The position numbers were made by a program, and so were the translations under genes. Positions 21,540 to 32,534 of a stretch of DNA of 64,000 nucleotides are shown here, piece after piece. The notes beneath the pieces are model-generated. The model was not told the origin of the DNA. It was given only the letters and a program-made list of their open reading frames with translations, and did not search any database. The stretch is from Euborellia annulipes (Eukaryota; Arthropoda; Insecta; Dermaptera; Anisolabididae): positions 124,001-188,000 of the forward strand of contig JAKCPI010003083.1 of assembly GCA_023213315.1 (NCBI GenBank), in the 5' to 3' direction. Every line of letters starts with the position of its first letter. Positions within the stretch are counted from its first letter, which is position 1.

Positions 21540-21935
21540 AACTTTACCGTGGTCGAGGAAACAACACCAATGCCCCGAACAGGCTGGAGATCCCAGGGGA
21601 CATGGGACATATGCCAAATGTCCCAAGAGCCCTGGGAATCGAACCCGGGATCTCCAGTTTATTCGGAGCATTGATGTATTTCCCTCGACAAGATAAAACA
21701 TCAAGGATATTAAATAAACCGAACAAATGGCCAACAACAACAAAAAAATCAAGAATAATCATGTCTTTCAGAGAACTCAACGTTTCGCCCAACGTTCCAT
21801 GAAACCCGGTATTCAAACTCGGGATCTCCAGCGTATTTGCGGCATCGGTGTGCTCCCCTCGACATCGGCAAAGATGTAAAGAGAAGCACATTAATGCCAA
21901 TAGGCTGGAGATCCCGGGTTCGAATACCGAGAGCC
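21540..21935. repeat. Cluster of inverted tRNA-like half-units
   Basis: Four related blocks alternate in direction around GGCTGGAGATCCC and GGGATCTCCAG (about 21580, 21648, 21822 and 21902). Two carry B-box-like sequence (GGAATCGAACCCGGGA inverted at 21635; CCCGGGTTCGAATACC at 21914). CCTCGAC and CATTGATG-type segments mark the unit ends. The short overlapping frames on both strands here are shadows of this palindromic structure. Confidence 0.7.
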
Positions 21936-22275
21936 ATGGGACGTTTAAGAAGGGTCCTGTAACGAGGCTACGTAAAAAATTGGAATGAATAAAAAAAAGG
22001 CTTCCGAAATTTGAGAAAAGATAAAATCCATTCTAGCTAGGAAGAGAAATTTGTTTGTCTCAAATATATCAGAATTCGATAAAAAATTTAAAAACTATTA
22101 TAAAGTATCAAAATAAAAAAAAATCTCAATTAGTATTTTAAGGTAATAAATAGATATTCTATGTTATCAAAACGTGAATGGATCCAATAAAAATATTAAA
22201 TGAAAAATTCTGTTTGAGTTTACAGTGAAAATTATTAATTAATCTATTCTTAATATAAGCTTTAAGCTTATTTTT

Positions 22276-22963
22276 ACTTTCTCTTACCTATGTATATATG
22301 TAATATATATATAGAGAGAAAGTATTGGATTCATGTCAAAAATTCGATGTCGAGATTTTGATGGATCTTTACGTTTTGATGTCCCTTGAATCCAAAAAAG
22401 TGGTTTTCGCGACATGGTCTGTCTGTGGGTGGGTGGGTGGGTGGGTGTGTGTGTGGGTGGGTGGGTGGGTGGGTGTGTGTGTGTTCAATTTTAAGCATGA
22501 AGGAATTGAGCTATGAGGCTGAAATTTTATATTTAAGTTAAACACCCCCGGGACCGGGAAAATAAGCTTTTAATCAAAATCGGCCAAAGAGTACTAGTAC
22601 TTTACTGATGTACTTTTTCAGTTTTTTTCGATTTTCTCAAAATTTGCTCCAACGATTTTTTTTAATTCAAAAATCAATTAGTTTTTAGATTATCTTTAAA
22701 ATGTATATTCTCATTTTGCAATTGAAATCTTCTGAAGACCACTTTACTCTTGTATTTCATAGGAAAGATAGGAGAAATGGTTGCCATGGTAACAAAATAT
22801 AAATATTTTCCCATACTTATAAATTTTACATCTGAATTCATATGTTCCGTACTTTCGGGAACTAAATATATGTCGACACAAAAAATCTGGTGTGACAAGC
22901 ACAGAACACAACTTTCGATTACCGAAGGTAAGAGAAAGTTGTGTGCTTGCGAGTCACACCAGA
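22276..22963 (+). repeat. F1 repeat, complete copy
   Basis: Hairpin A at 22276, long GGGTGGGTGTGT tract at 22421-22490, X-box palindrome at 22780-22793, hairpin B at 22886-22963. TTTTT lies immediately outside each end. Confidence 0.92.
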
Positions 22964-23559
22964 TTTTTATTTTTAAAAGATATTTAATTAAAATATTCGT
23001 CTATGTATTGTATAGAAAGGTGCTGCCTATTAATTGAATGGAAGGCTCAACTTGTCTGAACAAGTTTTGTTCGGGCTTATTATTCTACTATACGTATATA
23101 AAAATATAATATTAAAGGAAAACAGTAATTGCAATAAATAATTTGATCAAGAGAAGAAATTTATTTTGGCAAACACAATGATTTTATAGTAAAATTAATT
23201 AAAAGAGAGAGAATAAATTCTGTGAAGAGACGAGAGAGTCGGAAAGAGAGAAATAAGAGAGAGAATAGACCGTTAACAAGAGAGAGGAGAATTTGCAATA
23301 AAGGATAGTTTAAAATTAGACACTTATTCATTTAAGTAAATCAATTAATTAGTTAATAAAAAAAAAAATCGCGAGCGTTATTTATATTCTTTGTAGAAAA
23401 AATGAAAATTGTTAGCTTGAATGATCAATTGAGTGTTTGATAATATTTTCACTTATAAATTAATGATAAATTATATTTCAGTTTGCTTATTTATCCTATT
23501 TTATTTAAATTTAATCAATAATTTAAAAATAAAATGTAAAATACCTTTAAAAATAAGGA

Positions 23560-23930
23560 GGGAAGCTAAGCTAACAGCGGCGTGCAGACAGGGAGGCGCC
23601 ATGTTGGATATGCACTTAACACAAACTAACGCGGAAACGATGTAATCAGTAGGGAGCCTGCTTGGCCACTGGCCCAGGAGGCGATGTGCATCTTCTTATT
23701 AAGAGAGAATAGGGCTCTTTGAAGATAGCTAGGCAAAGCTTGTCCAATCATAATAGGATGAATAGGAAATTTCAGCTGCTATTCGAGTCTAAGAATATGG
23801 AAGTTGGAGTGGGGGTGATGACGTATTGTTCAACCCCCACCCCTCCCTCCCCACCTTACCGATAGCTCTGAAGCGATCATTGAAAAATTACCCACTAACA
23901 TCTTTGCTGCAATGTGAAAGGCGCGCGTCA
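23560..23930. other. GC-richer unique island inside the intron
   Basis: Clearly richer in G+C than its surroundings, with CpGs, GGAGGCGCCATGTTGG at 23595, GCCTGCTTGGCCACTGGCCC at about 23657 and GAAAGGCGCGCGTCAGG at 23917. It matches no repeat elsewhere in the window. A 70-codon frame ending at 23645 has no recognisable domain. Candidate conserved non-coding or promoter-like element; function unknown. Confidence 0.4.
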
Positions 23931-24082
23931 GGATTAATTAATAAAAGAATTATCCATCCATATTTTTTTTTATATTAAATTAATTTTATTAAAAATGAAA
24001 AGGAAAATAGATAATTTTTCGTTTCAAATTAGTCCTAATATTTAATATAGGCATTTTTTTTTTTTTTTTTTTGCATCTAAAT

Positions 24083-24377
24083 CAGTGCTTCTTAAACTTT
24101 TTGAAGTCCCGGTTCCCTTGGAACCCAAGTCAATATCCCCCCTATTTTTTTAAAATTCAGATTGGTTCAACAACTATTTATAATTTTGAATGCATACTAA
24201 TCAATGCATGCTTTTGCTAATGTTAATAGTAAAAGCGTGAAAAAAAAATGTTAATAAATTCAAGTAAACTTATTAACAATAATAATTTATTTGTTATATT
24301 TGTGACACTTCGCGGCCCCCCTGCGAGTAATTCATGGCCCCCTAGGGGGCCGCGGCTCACGACTTTGAGAAGCACTG
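24083..24377. mobile_element. hAT-type MITE, 295 bp
   Basis: Ends CAGTGCTTCTTAAACTTTTT and TTTGAGAAGCACTG; the CAGTG(C/G)TTCTCAAA terminus is common among animal hAT MITEs. Near-perfect 8-bp duplication ATCTAAAT / ATCTAGAT (24075-24082 and 24378-24385). Confidence 0.9.
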
Positions 24378-24473
24378 ATCTAGATTATTAATTAAAGAAA
24401 TAGTCATATTTTAACCTATGGTTTGTTAATTATGCACCATCCCAAATTGTTTTCTCTCTGCTAAATATATAAA

Positions 24474-24880
24474 AATCTGGTGTGACAAGAGAAGGTGGTA
24501 CGTACATTCGATTTTCAAGATGTAAAATTTATATGTGAAAATATTTATATTTGTGCTGCACAATTAAAATTTATATTTTGTTACCATGGCAACCATTTCT
24601 CCTATCTTTTATATGGAGTACAAGAGTAAAGTGGTCTTCAGAAGATTTCAATGACAAAATGAGAATATACATTTTAAAGAGAATCTAAAAAATAATTGAT
24701 TTTTGAATTTAAAAAAAATAGTTGAAGCAAATTTTGAGAAAATCGAAAAATACTGAAAAAGTGCATCAGTAAAGTACTAGTACTCTTTGGGGGATTTTTG
24801 TCAAACCATGGGGGGGTTAAATATTAAATATAATTTTCCCCCCCCCCCTCTCTTTTTTCTTGAGATTTTTTGTTTACAGC
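24474..24880 (-). repeat. F1 repeat, truncated, minus orientation
   Basis: Starts TCTGGTGTGACAAG with the rest of hairpin B lost, keeps the X-box palindrome GTTACCATGGCAAC at 24580-24593, and runs to TGAGATTTTTTGTTTACAGC. It lacks the hairpin A end. Confidence 0.8.
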
Positions 24881-25850
24881 ACACACAAAAAAAAAAAAAA
24901 AAAAAGACAGCATGCTCTTTTTATTTAATTTTATAAAAAAATATTTATTTAGGTCTCGGAAACTATTTTATTTTATTTTCCCCTAAAGATGAACTAATTT
25001 TGATACACTGATTAAATATATTAGTAGACCAAATAAAATAATAATTTACCGTATTTTATAAATTATAAATTTAACATCCCTGTCTTTTTAATATCCACCC
25101 AAGAAAATTTTTGGTAATATATTCCCCTTTTCCCTTTCACTCACTTTAAATTATCTATAGAAAAGTTTTTAAAAGTTAATAAAAAAAAAAAAAAATAAAC
25201 AAGACTTGCTTTGCTTTGGAAACAATATCAATTAATCAATTTTTAGTGGCATTTTTGGTGTGAGTGGAGATTAATAATAATATACAGTCTTTGTTGTTGT
25301 TGTCGTTGGCCTGATTCAATTAATTTTCTCCCATTCATTCTGCTTAAAATAAAAATACAATTAATAATTAATTACAACCATCCCCTCTTTGGGATGGATT
25401 CATTTTCTGCTTATTAAATAAACAAATATTTGAAGGTTTATACTGCCAACAATAATACGATATTTTTTAAAAACAAATATGTAATGCAATTTTATTATTA
25501 ATAATAGGGAGGTGAACTTGAAATTTTCACCCTCAATATAATCAATTTCATTTCATTACATCCCATTCCACTCATATTCATTTTGTAAATTTGAATTTAA
25601 GGTTTTATGTATTAAGCTGTAGACAAATTGAATAAATATAAGCTTATTTCAATACAAAAATACATTATTGAAATGTTTATATGAATTTTTATCAAAAAAG
25701 TGCATAATAAATAGATAAATGTTTATATCCAATATTAGCCCTTCTAGACTTGAAAAAAATATGACAATAAACAATGACTTAACATCCGAAATTTTTAAAG
25801 GAGAGCTTAATTATGTGGAACGTCACCCGGTAGCCATCGGTACTATGTAT
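24881..25850. other. AT-rich intron, no gene seen
   Basis: No recognised repeat or coding sequence. Confidence 0.6.
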
Positions 25851-25935
25851 TTTTAAAAATCTCGACATCGAATTTTTGACATGACCGCAATATTTTCTCA
25901 CTATTATTTATTACATACATAGGTAAATATATAAT
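25851..25935 (-). repeat. F1 hairpin-A-end fragment
   Basis: TCTCGACATCGAATTTTTGA, then ATTTTCTCAC...ATAGGTAAA matches the last approximately 80 bp of minus-oriented F1. A similar scrap is at 51975-52035. Confidence 0.65.
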
Positions 25936-27340
25936 TTTATACTTAAAATATTTTATAAACAATTTTAGTTTGAATTTAAGGGCACTCTCTATTTGTGTTT
26001 CAATACTAACTTATAGTAAACATCTTTAGTTTACCAGTGGGTTTAACTTTATTTGACTATGTTGATGACCAAAGCATTAAACAACATTGTATTTGTTGAA
26101 ACTTTACTCTAACAAGATCATATGGTGACCTCAATATAATAATTTTTGCTAAGTTAGTTATCTATAATAGACAAAGGATTAAATAATATTATGGGTCATA
26201 AAAGGGAGTATAATGCATTTAATTTTTTACTTTCTTTCACCTATACATAAAAAGTATTGGAAGAATAATTCAATTATTTAAGAAAAAAAGATAATTTTTA
26301 GTTATATCTTATTTTTTGGTCCCCATACCCCTCTAAATGCTTGAATTAGAAAAACTTTCTAAAGTTCATGAGAAATATGTAGCAAAATATACCAATTCAA
26401 ATATAAATTTATTACGCAAATATTTCAAGCAATAAATTAGTGTAAACATGAATAAAGATAGGAGCAGGTTTTATCCCCCCCCCCTCCCTCCCAAAAAACC
26501 ATATTTCATTTATTATAGATCAATAGAGTTCGTATACTAATCACTATCCCTTTTTTTTTTTCAAATATAAATTACAGACATGACCTTTTCTTTATGATTG
26601 GTTAAATTTTATAACTCACCTCAATAAAAAATAATTGAAATGCATTTGACCTTTTATAATAAAATTTCCTTAGGTTTGTTTAACGCTCGTCTCTTTTAAA
26701 GTCTATTTACACTATTTTAAGTATGATATCTCTCTCTCTTTTTTTTTAAATGCAATTTTTAAATTAAACTAAGCTAAGGGAATAGTAATAATTCATAAAG
26801 ATTTAATATTTACTATTTTCTCATATAATGAAAAAAAAATTCTTTTTTTTTCTTTTAGTGTGTGACATAAAACGTGAATCACCCGGTTCTATAAAATTTA
26901 ATTCAGTTTAATTATCCGTAAGCAATTAATAATGAGCGTAAAGTAAAGAAGCATGAGGCAGAGCTTAAATGGACGGTCATAATTCAAAAAAGACGACGCG
27001 TCGCCGACGAGAAAAATAATGGGGCGGCGGGTTAGAAAAAAAAAAATAATAATAAAAAGAAAAAAAAAAAAGAAAGAATTAATTTAATTTAACAATACCT
27101 CTACGGATATTCACCTAGATTTCATATTTTTAATCAGAGCTTTTCAATCTTTTCAACGAGATAAAATAATCTCGATTTTGATTCGGGGAAAAAAATTTTC
27201 ATATAAAAATTATAATCCAAAATAAACCAGAGAGAGAAAATTAATATCTCGTGTGGTTTATTTTCAATTAAATGAAAATTTTTGAATACACTTGCAGTTG
27301 ATATTAGGTAGAGGGCTCGCTAGGCTCTAACAGTTGTAAT
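25936..27340. other. AT-rich intron with a short CpG-rich patch
   Basis: AGACGACGCGTCGCCGACGA at about 26991 and GGGGCGGCGGG shortly after contrast with the surrounding AT-rich DNA. No gene recognised. Confidence 0.5.
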
Positions 27341-27352
27341 TATAGGTAGGAT

Positions 27353-27644
27353 CATGGGCGTACCCAGGATCAAATCTAGGGGGGGGGCATGGTCAGATCA
27401 TGGTCGTCCAGGGGGGGGGGCAGATCATGGTCGTCCAGATTGGGACATAGCTATTTTTAATATAGAGGGGAAAAGCCTTCGAATTAAAGGCCTAAAAACC
27501 CTCGAGTCCTAACAAAAATAATCATTCGCCGCCGCTATCCACCAATTTTGTTTCGTTTCACCACTTTATAAACGTTTAATTTTTTTTTTTGCTTCTGAGG
27601 GGGGGGCAGCTGCCCCCCCCTGCCCCTCGCTGGGTACGCCCATG
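27353..27644. mobile_element. hAT-type MITE, 292 bp
   Basis: Perfect terminal inverted repeat CATGGGCGTACCCAG / CTGGGTACGCCCATG, with near-perfect duplication GGTAGGAT / GATAGGAT at 27345-27352 and 27645-27652. Long G-runs inside each end. Confidence 0.9.
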
Positions 27645-27765
27645 GATAGGATAAATAAAAAATTTTATATAACTCTAAAATCAATTTTTTTCTCGAAAAA
27701 CGTCATTTTTTAAGTAAAAAATTATCGAAAAATTGCCCTTTTAGCGCAATGCATAACTACTTGAC

Positions 27766-28010
27766 CATTGGCGTAGCCAGAAATTTTTTATGGGGGAGGG
27801 GGATCAAGAAATTTTTTTCAAAAATTTAAGATTATTTTAGAGTATTTATAAATTATTTTGGCTTGTTTTTTTTTAGCTAGAGTAAATTATTATATTTTCC
27901 TTTCTCTTACCCTATATGAAATATAATTTGTATTAAATATCTAGTCATGGCTTGGGTCCCATGGGGGGGAGGTTTGAACCCCAAACCCCCCCCCCCTGGC
28001 TACGCCTATG
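27766..28010. mobile_element. hAT-type MITE, 245 bp, nested in F3
   Basis: Ends CATTGGCGTAGCCAG and CTGGCTACGCCTATG (14 of 15 complementary), perfect 8-bp duplication TACTTGAC (27758-27765 and 28011-28018). The F3 copy at 17349 preserves the empty site (CTACTTGACCATAAAAG), which fixes the boundaries. Confidence 0.95.
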
Positions 28011-28147
28011 TACTTGACTATAAAAGCTACATTAAATCTAAATATATTTTTAGAATGATTGGTTTAATACCCCCCGGACCTTTTTTTTTGATGTGTCGTT
28101 ATTTTACCGCATGAGAGCATTCGGCGGGAAATTCATATTTGAAATAT

Positions 28148-29218
28148 AATAGGTAAATAAAAGAATAGCAGCTAAAATTATTTCATTTATTATAATTTCG
28201 TGGCTGTATATAAAATTGTTCGTAATAGGAAGAGGTTAGCACCAAATAAAAAGAGCCTCTATTATTAAATAAACTCTTTAATCGGACGTTTCGGCATAGT
28301 TCTCTGCCATCATCAGCCTTCAAGCTAGAAGTCATCAAACATTACATAACATTTCATTATTATAACATGGCAATTACATTAATATTTACAGTATAAAAGT
28401 GTTACATATATTACTTACAGTGCATAAGTCTTAAATAGACATATATTGAACATTAATAATAGAGTTGTCTGGAGTAAATAATACAATTGATTGATATTAC
28501 CAATGTATTAGTCAGTGAATATTGGACAACGTTAAATACCATCAAGTGGCGGACAAGAGAGAAACGAGCTCAATGAATTAGATTTTTAAATAACGTCTTT
28601 ATATATAATTAATTTTTCTTGAAATAATTTAATTATATATAAAGACGTTATTTAAAAAATCTAATTCATTGAGCTCGTTTCTCTCTTGTCCGCCACTTGA
28701 TGGTATTTAACGTTGTCCAATATTCACTGACTAAATACATTGGTAATATCAATCAATTGTATTATTTACTCCAGACAACTCTATTATTAATGTTCAATAT
28801 ATGTCTATTTAAGACTTATGACTGTAAGTAATATATGTAACACTTTTATACTGTAAATATTAATGTAATTGCCATGTTATAATAATGAAATGTTATGTGA
28901 ATGTTTGATGACTTCTAGCTTGGAAGGTGATGATGGCAGAGTGAACCTATGCGAAACGTCCGGATTAAAGAGTTTATTTAATAATAGAGGCTCTTTTTAT
29001 TTGGCTGCTAACCTCTTCCTATTACGAACAATTATTTCATTTATTTTCCCGCTAGGCTGACGTTCAGAGATCTTCAGAACTTGCTGAATCAGTGGCGTCA
29101 TTTGTGATCAAGACCATCTTCAGAGCTTGCTAAAGATAGTCTTGATCAAGACCGAAACGTCAGCCTAGCGGGTCAATAAATGAAATAATTTTAGCTGCTA
29201 TTCTTTTATTTACCTATT
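28148..29218. repeat. Nested palindromic insert with hammerhead-like core
   Basis: The outer arms (28148-28191 and 29175-29218) are inverted copies spanning AATAGGTAAATAAAAG and TAGCTGCTATTC. Within lies a second palindrome with arms of about 400 bp (28216-28610 and 28631-29032) and a 20-bp spacer. On the minus strand of the left arm CTGATGA (28310-28316), a GGCA/TGCC stem and GAAAC (28288-28292) then GTC resemble a hammerhead ribozyme core. The pattern of a short stem, CCGAAACGTC and AATAATTTTAGCTGC recalls termini of Penelope-like or related retroelements. No reverse transcriptase frame is present. Confidence 0.75.
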
Positions 29219-29579
29219 AACGATTATCCAGCTATAAAATCCACATTTGTATCATATTTGAAAGTTTAAACCACTGTAGATTCCGAACAGGTAATCAGAT
29301 CAGACTAAATGTGATGTCAATTTGTGCAGAAAGAAAACCTCTAATAGAATAAATAAAAAAATCTCGAGCAATTAATACTAAAATCAATTTTTTTTTCAAA
29401 AAACCTAATTTTTAGGCAAAGATTGCCCTTAATGGATAAAAGTCCGGCCACACTTGTCCTATCTTGTTACTATGAAAATGTATGAACATGTTTGTTAATG
29501 GGAACTAAGTAAAAAAAAACAAACAATACTTTCTCTGTATATATTCATATAGGTAAGAGAAAGTAAAAATAGTTTGGAG

Positions 29580-29620
<41 letters not shown>

Positions 29621-29754
29621 CCTCTTCTTTTTTTTTAAAAATAGTTTGAAGTCAGGCAAAAGACGTTGTCACGTTAAAAGGCCACCGGGTGTGTAGTAGA
29701 CTCAGCCAACACTAAATATTTTTATAATTAGTCTGGGTAGGTATGCTTATTTCT

Positions 29755-29860
29755 TTGGTAGGATAGTAACCATATGGCCTCCGGGAGTCGAACAAGGGAT
29801 CTCTAACCTCTCCGGGAGACACGAGTGACTCGGCCCACCAGCAAAAAAATAAGTTTATAA
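29755..29860 (-). repeat. tRNA-like repeat, minus orientation
   Basis: Minus strand reads GGTGGGCCGAGTCACTCGTG (A-box-like), then CCCGGAGAGGTTAGAGATCC and CTTGTTCGACTCCCGGAGGC (B-box-like). Related to the tRNA-like cores at 12170 and 48330. It is not a foldable tRNA gene. Confidence 0.6.
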
Positions 29861-30255
29861 GGTAAAGCCAGATGTCTCCAGAAATTAATTTCACTTCTAC
29901 AGGATTAGAGAAAATGACTTCTCTTTGCTCCATACTATGAATGAATTTTCTGTAATGTTGTTAATGTTTTATACCCATAAACTAAACACAATATATAATT
30001 TATTCAGGAAAAAAGGTGTATTTAATATTTTTATAGCTGTTGCGTGGTGATAATCAGATAATGATATACTGATAAGTATGTAGTAGATTTTAATTTTTAT
30101 TTGCTTTTTTTTGTATCGAGAAAATTAAAATTTTATTACTACAGTAGATTATATTTTGATTTTATAAGAATGAGTTTGAAAAAGAAGTGAAATTTGTGGA
30201 ATTTAAATTCAAAAAAAGTTCAAAATAAATAATAAAAGTGTAGTTAAAAATGGTA

Positions 30256-30470
30256 ATCGCCCTCCTGGCCGAGAGGTTAGATAAAGTGATAATAATGTTA
30301 ATAAGCCACGGGGTGTGGGTTCGGATCCCAGTCCGATGAATATTTATTTAAATAAATTTTAACCCTCAGATTGAGAAGCAGGGAATCTTAAATCAGTAAT
30401 CAATCTCTGTACTTTATTGTAAAAATTTAAAGTCTTTACGGCCTCAGATGCCGTAGACTTAAAAAAACAA
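30256..30470 (+). repeat. tRNA-derived SINE, diverged
   Basis: Head CCTCCTGGCCGAGAGGTTAG (A-box) and GGGTTCGGATCCCAGTCCGA (B-box). The tail contains AAGTCTTTACGGCCTCAGAT and GCCGTAGACTT. It ends about 70 bp before the exon at 30539. Confidence 0.7.
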
Positions 30471-30538
30471 ATTAGAGAATAAAATTAATCATTAAAATCA
30501 CTTAAATTATAAATATTAATTGTTGCACTTTATTGCAG

Positions 30539-30746
30539 GTGTACGTGTCAGTTGCAAATGAAAACGACAACGCACCGCTGACACAATTACCGGTGTATTA
30601 TCCACACGTACCAGAAAACTCACCAGCAGGAATTTTCGTCGTTCAGTTGCACGCCGAAGACCACGATCTGGATCCACGACAACGGCTTACATATAGAATT
30701 ACAGCAGGAAATCCCGAGAGCTTCTTCGCCATCGAGCCTGAAACAG
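30539..30746 (+). CDS. kug/FAT-like: Fat-like cadherin, internal exon B (partial gene)
   Basis: This 208-nt exon starts in phase 0 and encodes VYVSVANENDNAPL, the inter-repeat calcium linker (NENDN, equivalent to DxNDN). The next cadherin repeat follows: VYYPHVPENSP (PEN calcium motif), then LHAEDHDLD (DxD motif), LTYRITAGNP and FFAIEPETG. The YYP...ENSP, YRITxGNP and FFxIxxxTG order matches the FAT1-3/kugelei class. The acceptor is ttattgcag|gt and the donor g|gtaagc at 30747. It ends in phase 1 after the first base of a glycine codon, matching the exon at 60561. The open frame runs a few codons into the intron, but the strong donor and exact match to the next exon define the end. A degraded tRNA-derived SINE ends about 70 bp upstream. 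Codon use is markedly more GC-rich than the flanking intron, consistent with a conserved coding exon. Confidence 0.96.
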
Positions 30747-30944
30747 GTAAGCCAAAAAAAATTTTTAGGGGTGTCAAAAGTAGCAAGTTCTTATGAAATA
30801 GGGGTTGCAAAAGGTAATAGTCATCAAACAGCTAGAGAATACAAATCTAAACGTATTTTGTTGATGATTGTTTTTTTTTTCAGATAATATATATATTATA
30901 AAATCTATTTTTTATTATTTCTCTCTCCTCCTTGAGAGGGGAGA

Positions 30945-31440
30945 GATGATGTGTGAGTGTAGATTAGTTTTGAGGTGAATCAAAAGTGGTTTTGGATTGT
31001 TGTTGTGTTGGTGTGTGTGTGTGTGTGTTGAAAATATCTCAAGAAAAAAAGAGTAGGAGGTTGAAATTGTATAAAGTTAGACTCATGGGACGCTCAAAGT
31101 TTTGAAAAATCGGAAAGAGTACTATATTTATGATTTTTAGTTTTTTCGATTTTTCTAAATTTGTCCAAGATTTTTTTAATTCAAAAATCAATTATTTTTT
31201 AGATTCTCAATAAAATGTATATTCTCATTTTGTGATTGAAATCTTCTGAAGACCATTTATTTGTACTCCATAGAAAGATAGGAGAAATGGTTGATGGTAA
31301 CAAAATATAAATATTTCCTATATTAAAATTTTAATTAAATGAATATATGTAGTCGGAAATAAATAATTGAAAAATTGGGGAAAGAAGTAAAATTTGATTA
31401 TCGAAGGTAAGAGAAAGGGGGGAAGTACACAGATTATTTT
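30945..31440 (+). repeat. F1 repeat, heavily eroded copy
   Basis: Retains GTGGTTTTGGATTG, (TG)n, AATCAATTATTTTTTAGATT, ATGTATATTCTCATTTTGTG, a broken X-box (GGTTGATGGTAAC) and GAAGGTAAGAGAAAG. Many small deletions; both hairpins are lost. Confidence 0.7.
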
Positions 31441-32257
31441 ATTAATAATATAGTTTCCCAGGGAAAATGAAAATTTTCTAAATTTTCGGCATACTAAATA
31501 AACAAAAAAATAAATTGAAAATTTTAATATATATAAAATAATGTCTTTTTTTTTTAAATAAAAAAAAAAAAAAACGCTCAGCCCCATTGCTTTTATACTA
31601 TGGCGTTTTTTATAGAAAAAAAGGATAAGAGGCTTATAACAAACATCACTAAAAAAAGGTGATTCGTTTAAGGAGCTCATGTTTAAATTAGAATTAGAAA
31701 ATTTAACTAATCCCTACATGTTCCGAAATGCTTCTAAAATTAAACTTATTCTTGCTGTTAGTAAAACTAATTTAAAGGCATTTTATTTTTAGTATATTGG
31801 TTATCTATTCATCGGTACAAAAAGTAGTTGTTGTTGTTGTGCATGTTATAGAGCCAAAATATTATAAAATTTGAAGATAAGGAAATTCACGAAGTAAGTT
31901 AATTAATTAAGTAATTTTTTTTTTTCTTTTTTGGATTCCTCAAAAAGAGTATATCCATCAACATCTCGACATCGAATTTTTGACATTATTAATGTCTAAC
32001 TTTATATATATGTACAATTTACATTGTACATGTACATGTAAAATTGAAAATGGGACTCAATTTGTGATAGAGCGTATTTTTACTGTTTTTTCCCTTCATT
32101 GAGTATATTTGGTCATTTTATAGTCTGAATTGACTAAACCTAGAAACCTCACTTACTGTATTTGTTAAAAATAATTTTATATAATCTAACTGAAAAATAT
32201 GATGAAAAAATAATTATGAAATGAAAAAGAAAAATGAACAGATTTATGCTGAGGAAT
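31441..32257. other. AT-rich intron with an F1 scrap
   Basis: 31935-31990 matches the TCTCGACATCGAATTTTTGA end of minus-oriented F1. A 120-codon minus frame (31318-31680) overlaps the eroded F1 copy and is taken as chance. Confidence 0.55.
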
Positions 32258-32425
32258 CAAGGGCGGATCCAGAGGTTTTTCTCGGGGGGGGGGGGTGATC
32301 TGGTGTGACTGGTCGCACAGCACACTATTTTTTCTTAATTTCTGAAATTTAAAGGCGCATTCTATACTTGTTTGCCAGAATATAAATACAAATCAAATTT
32401 TTTATTAATTTTTAAAATTTTACTC
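32258..32425 (-). mobile_element. hAT-type MITE with hairpin-B relative, truncated
   Basis: Minus orientation of the family at 19501. It starts CAAGGGCGGATCCAGAGG, then a G-run, GATCTGGTGTGACTGGTCGC and TACTTGTTTGCCAGAATATA, and breaks off in the TTTTAAAATT region where an F1 end fragment (32426-32534) follows. Confidence 0.85.
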
Positions 32426-32534
32426 AAAACGTGTATATCCATCACAATCTGGACATCCGGTTTTTGACATGAACCCAATAATTCCTCTCTCTATATATAT
32501 TAACATATAGACTATAGAGTTAAGAGAAAGTAAA
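32426..32534 (-). repeat. F1 hairpin-A-end fragment
   Basis: CTCAAAACGTGTATATCCAT through TTTTTGACATGAACCCAATA to the hairpin ending AAGAGAAAGTAAAA. It is joined directly to the truncated hAT MITE. Confidence 0.8.

Larger units (their letters stand above)
27654..29710. repeat. F3 repeat, second copy, broken by two insertions
   Basis: Segments 27654-27765, 28011-28140 and 29240-29710 align in order with the F3 copy at 17349-18621: ACTTGACCATA..AAAAGC, ACCGCATGAGAGCA.TCGGCGG, CTGTAGATTCCGAACAG and the end AAGACGTTGTCACGT. Interruptions are a hAT MITE at 27766-28010 and a palindromic insert at 28148-29218. A hairpin-A-like sequence is at 29528-29565 and a 38-base A-run at 29581-29618. Confidence 0.8.
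15466..30538 (+). other. 15.1-kb intron between exons A and B
   Basis: GT (gtaatt) to AG (tattgcag) intron joining two in-phase exons of the same cadherin linker. It contains a head-to-head F1 pair, two copies of the F3 repeat, five short hAT-type MITEs, tRNA-like palindromes, a GC-rich island and an approximately 0.8-kb palindrome. Confidence 0.93.

Noticed and set aside
21415..21937. Several overlapping 60-118-codon frames
   Set aside because: They arise from the GC-richer tRNA-like palindrome; the similar peptides on both strands reflect its symmetry.
31318..31680. 120-codon minus-strand open frame
   Set aside because: Overlaps an eroded F1 copy plus poly-A/T runs; Phe/Tyr/Lys-rich low complexity.
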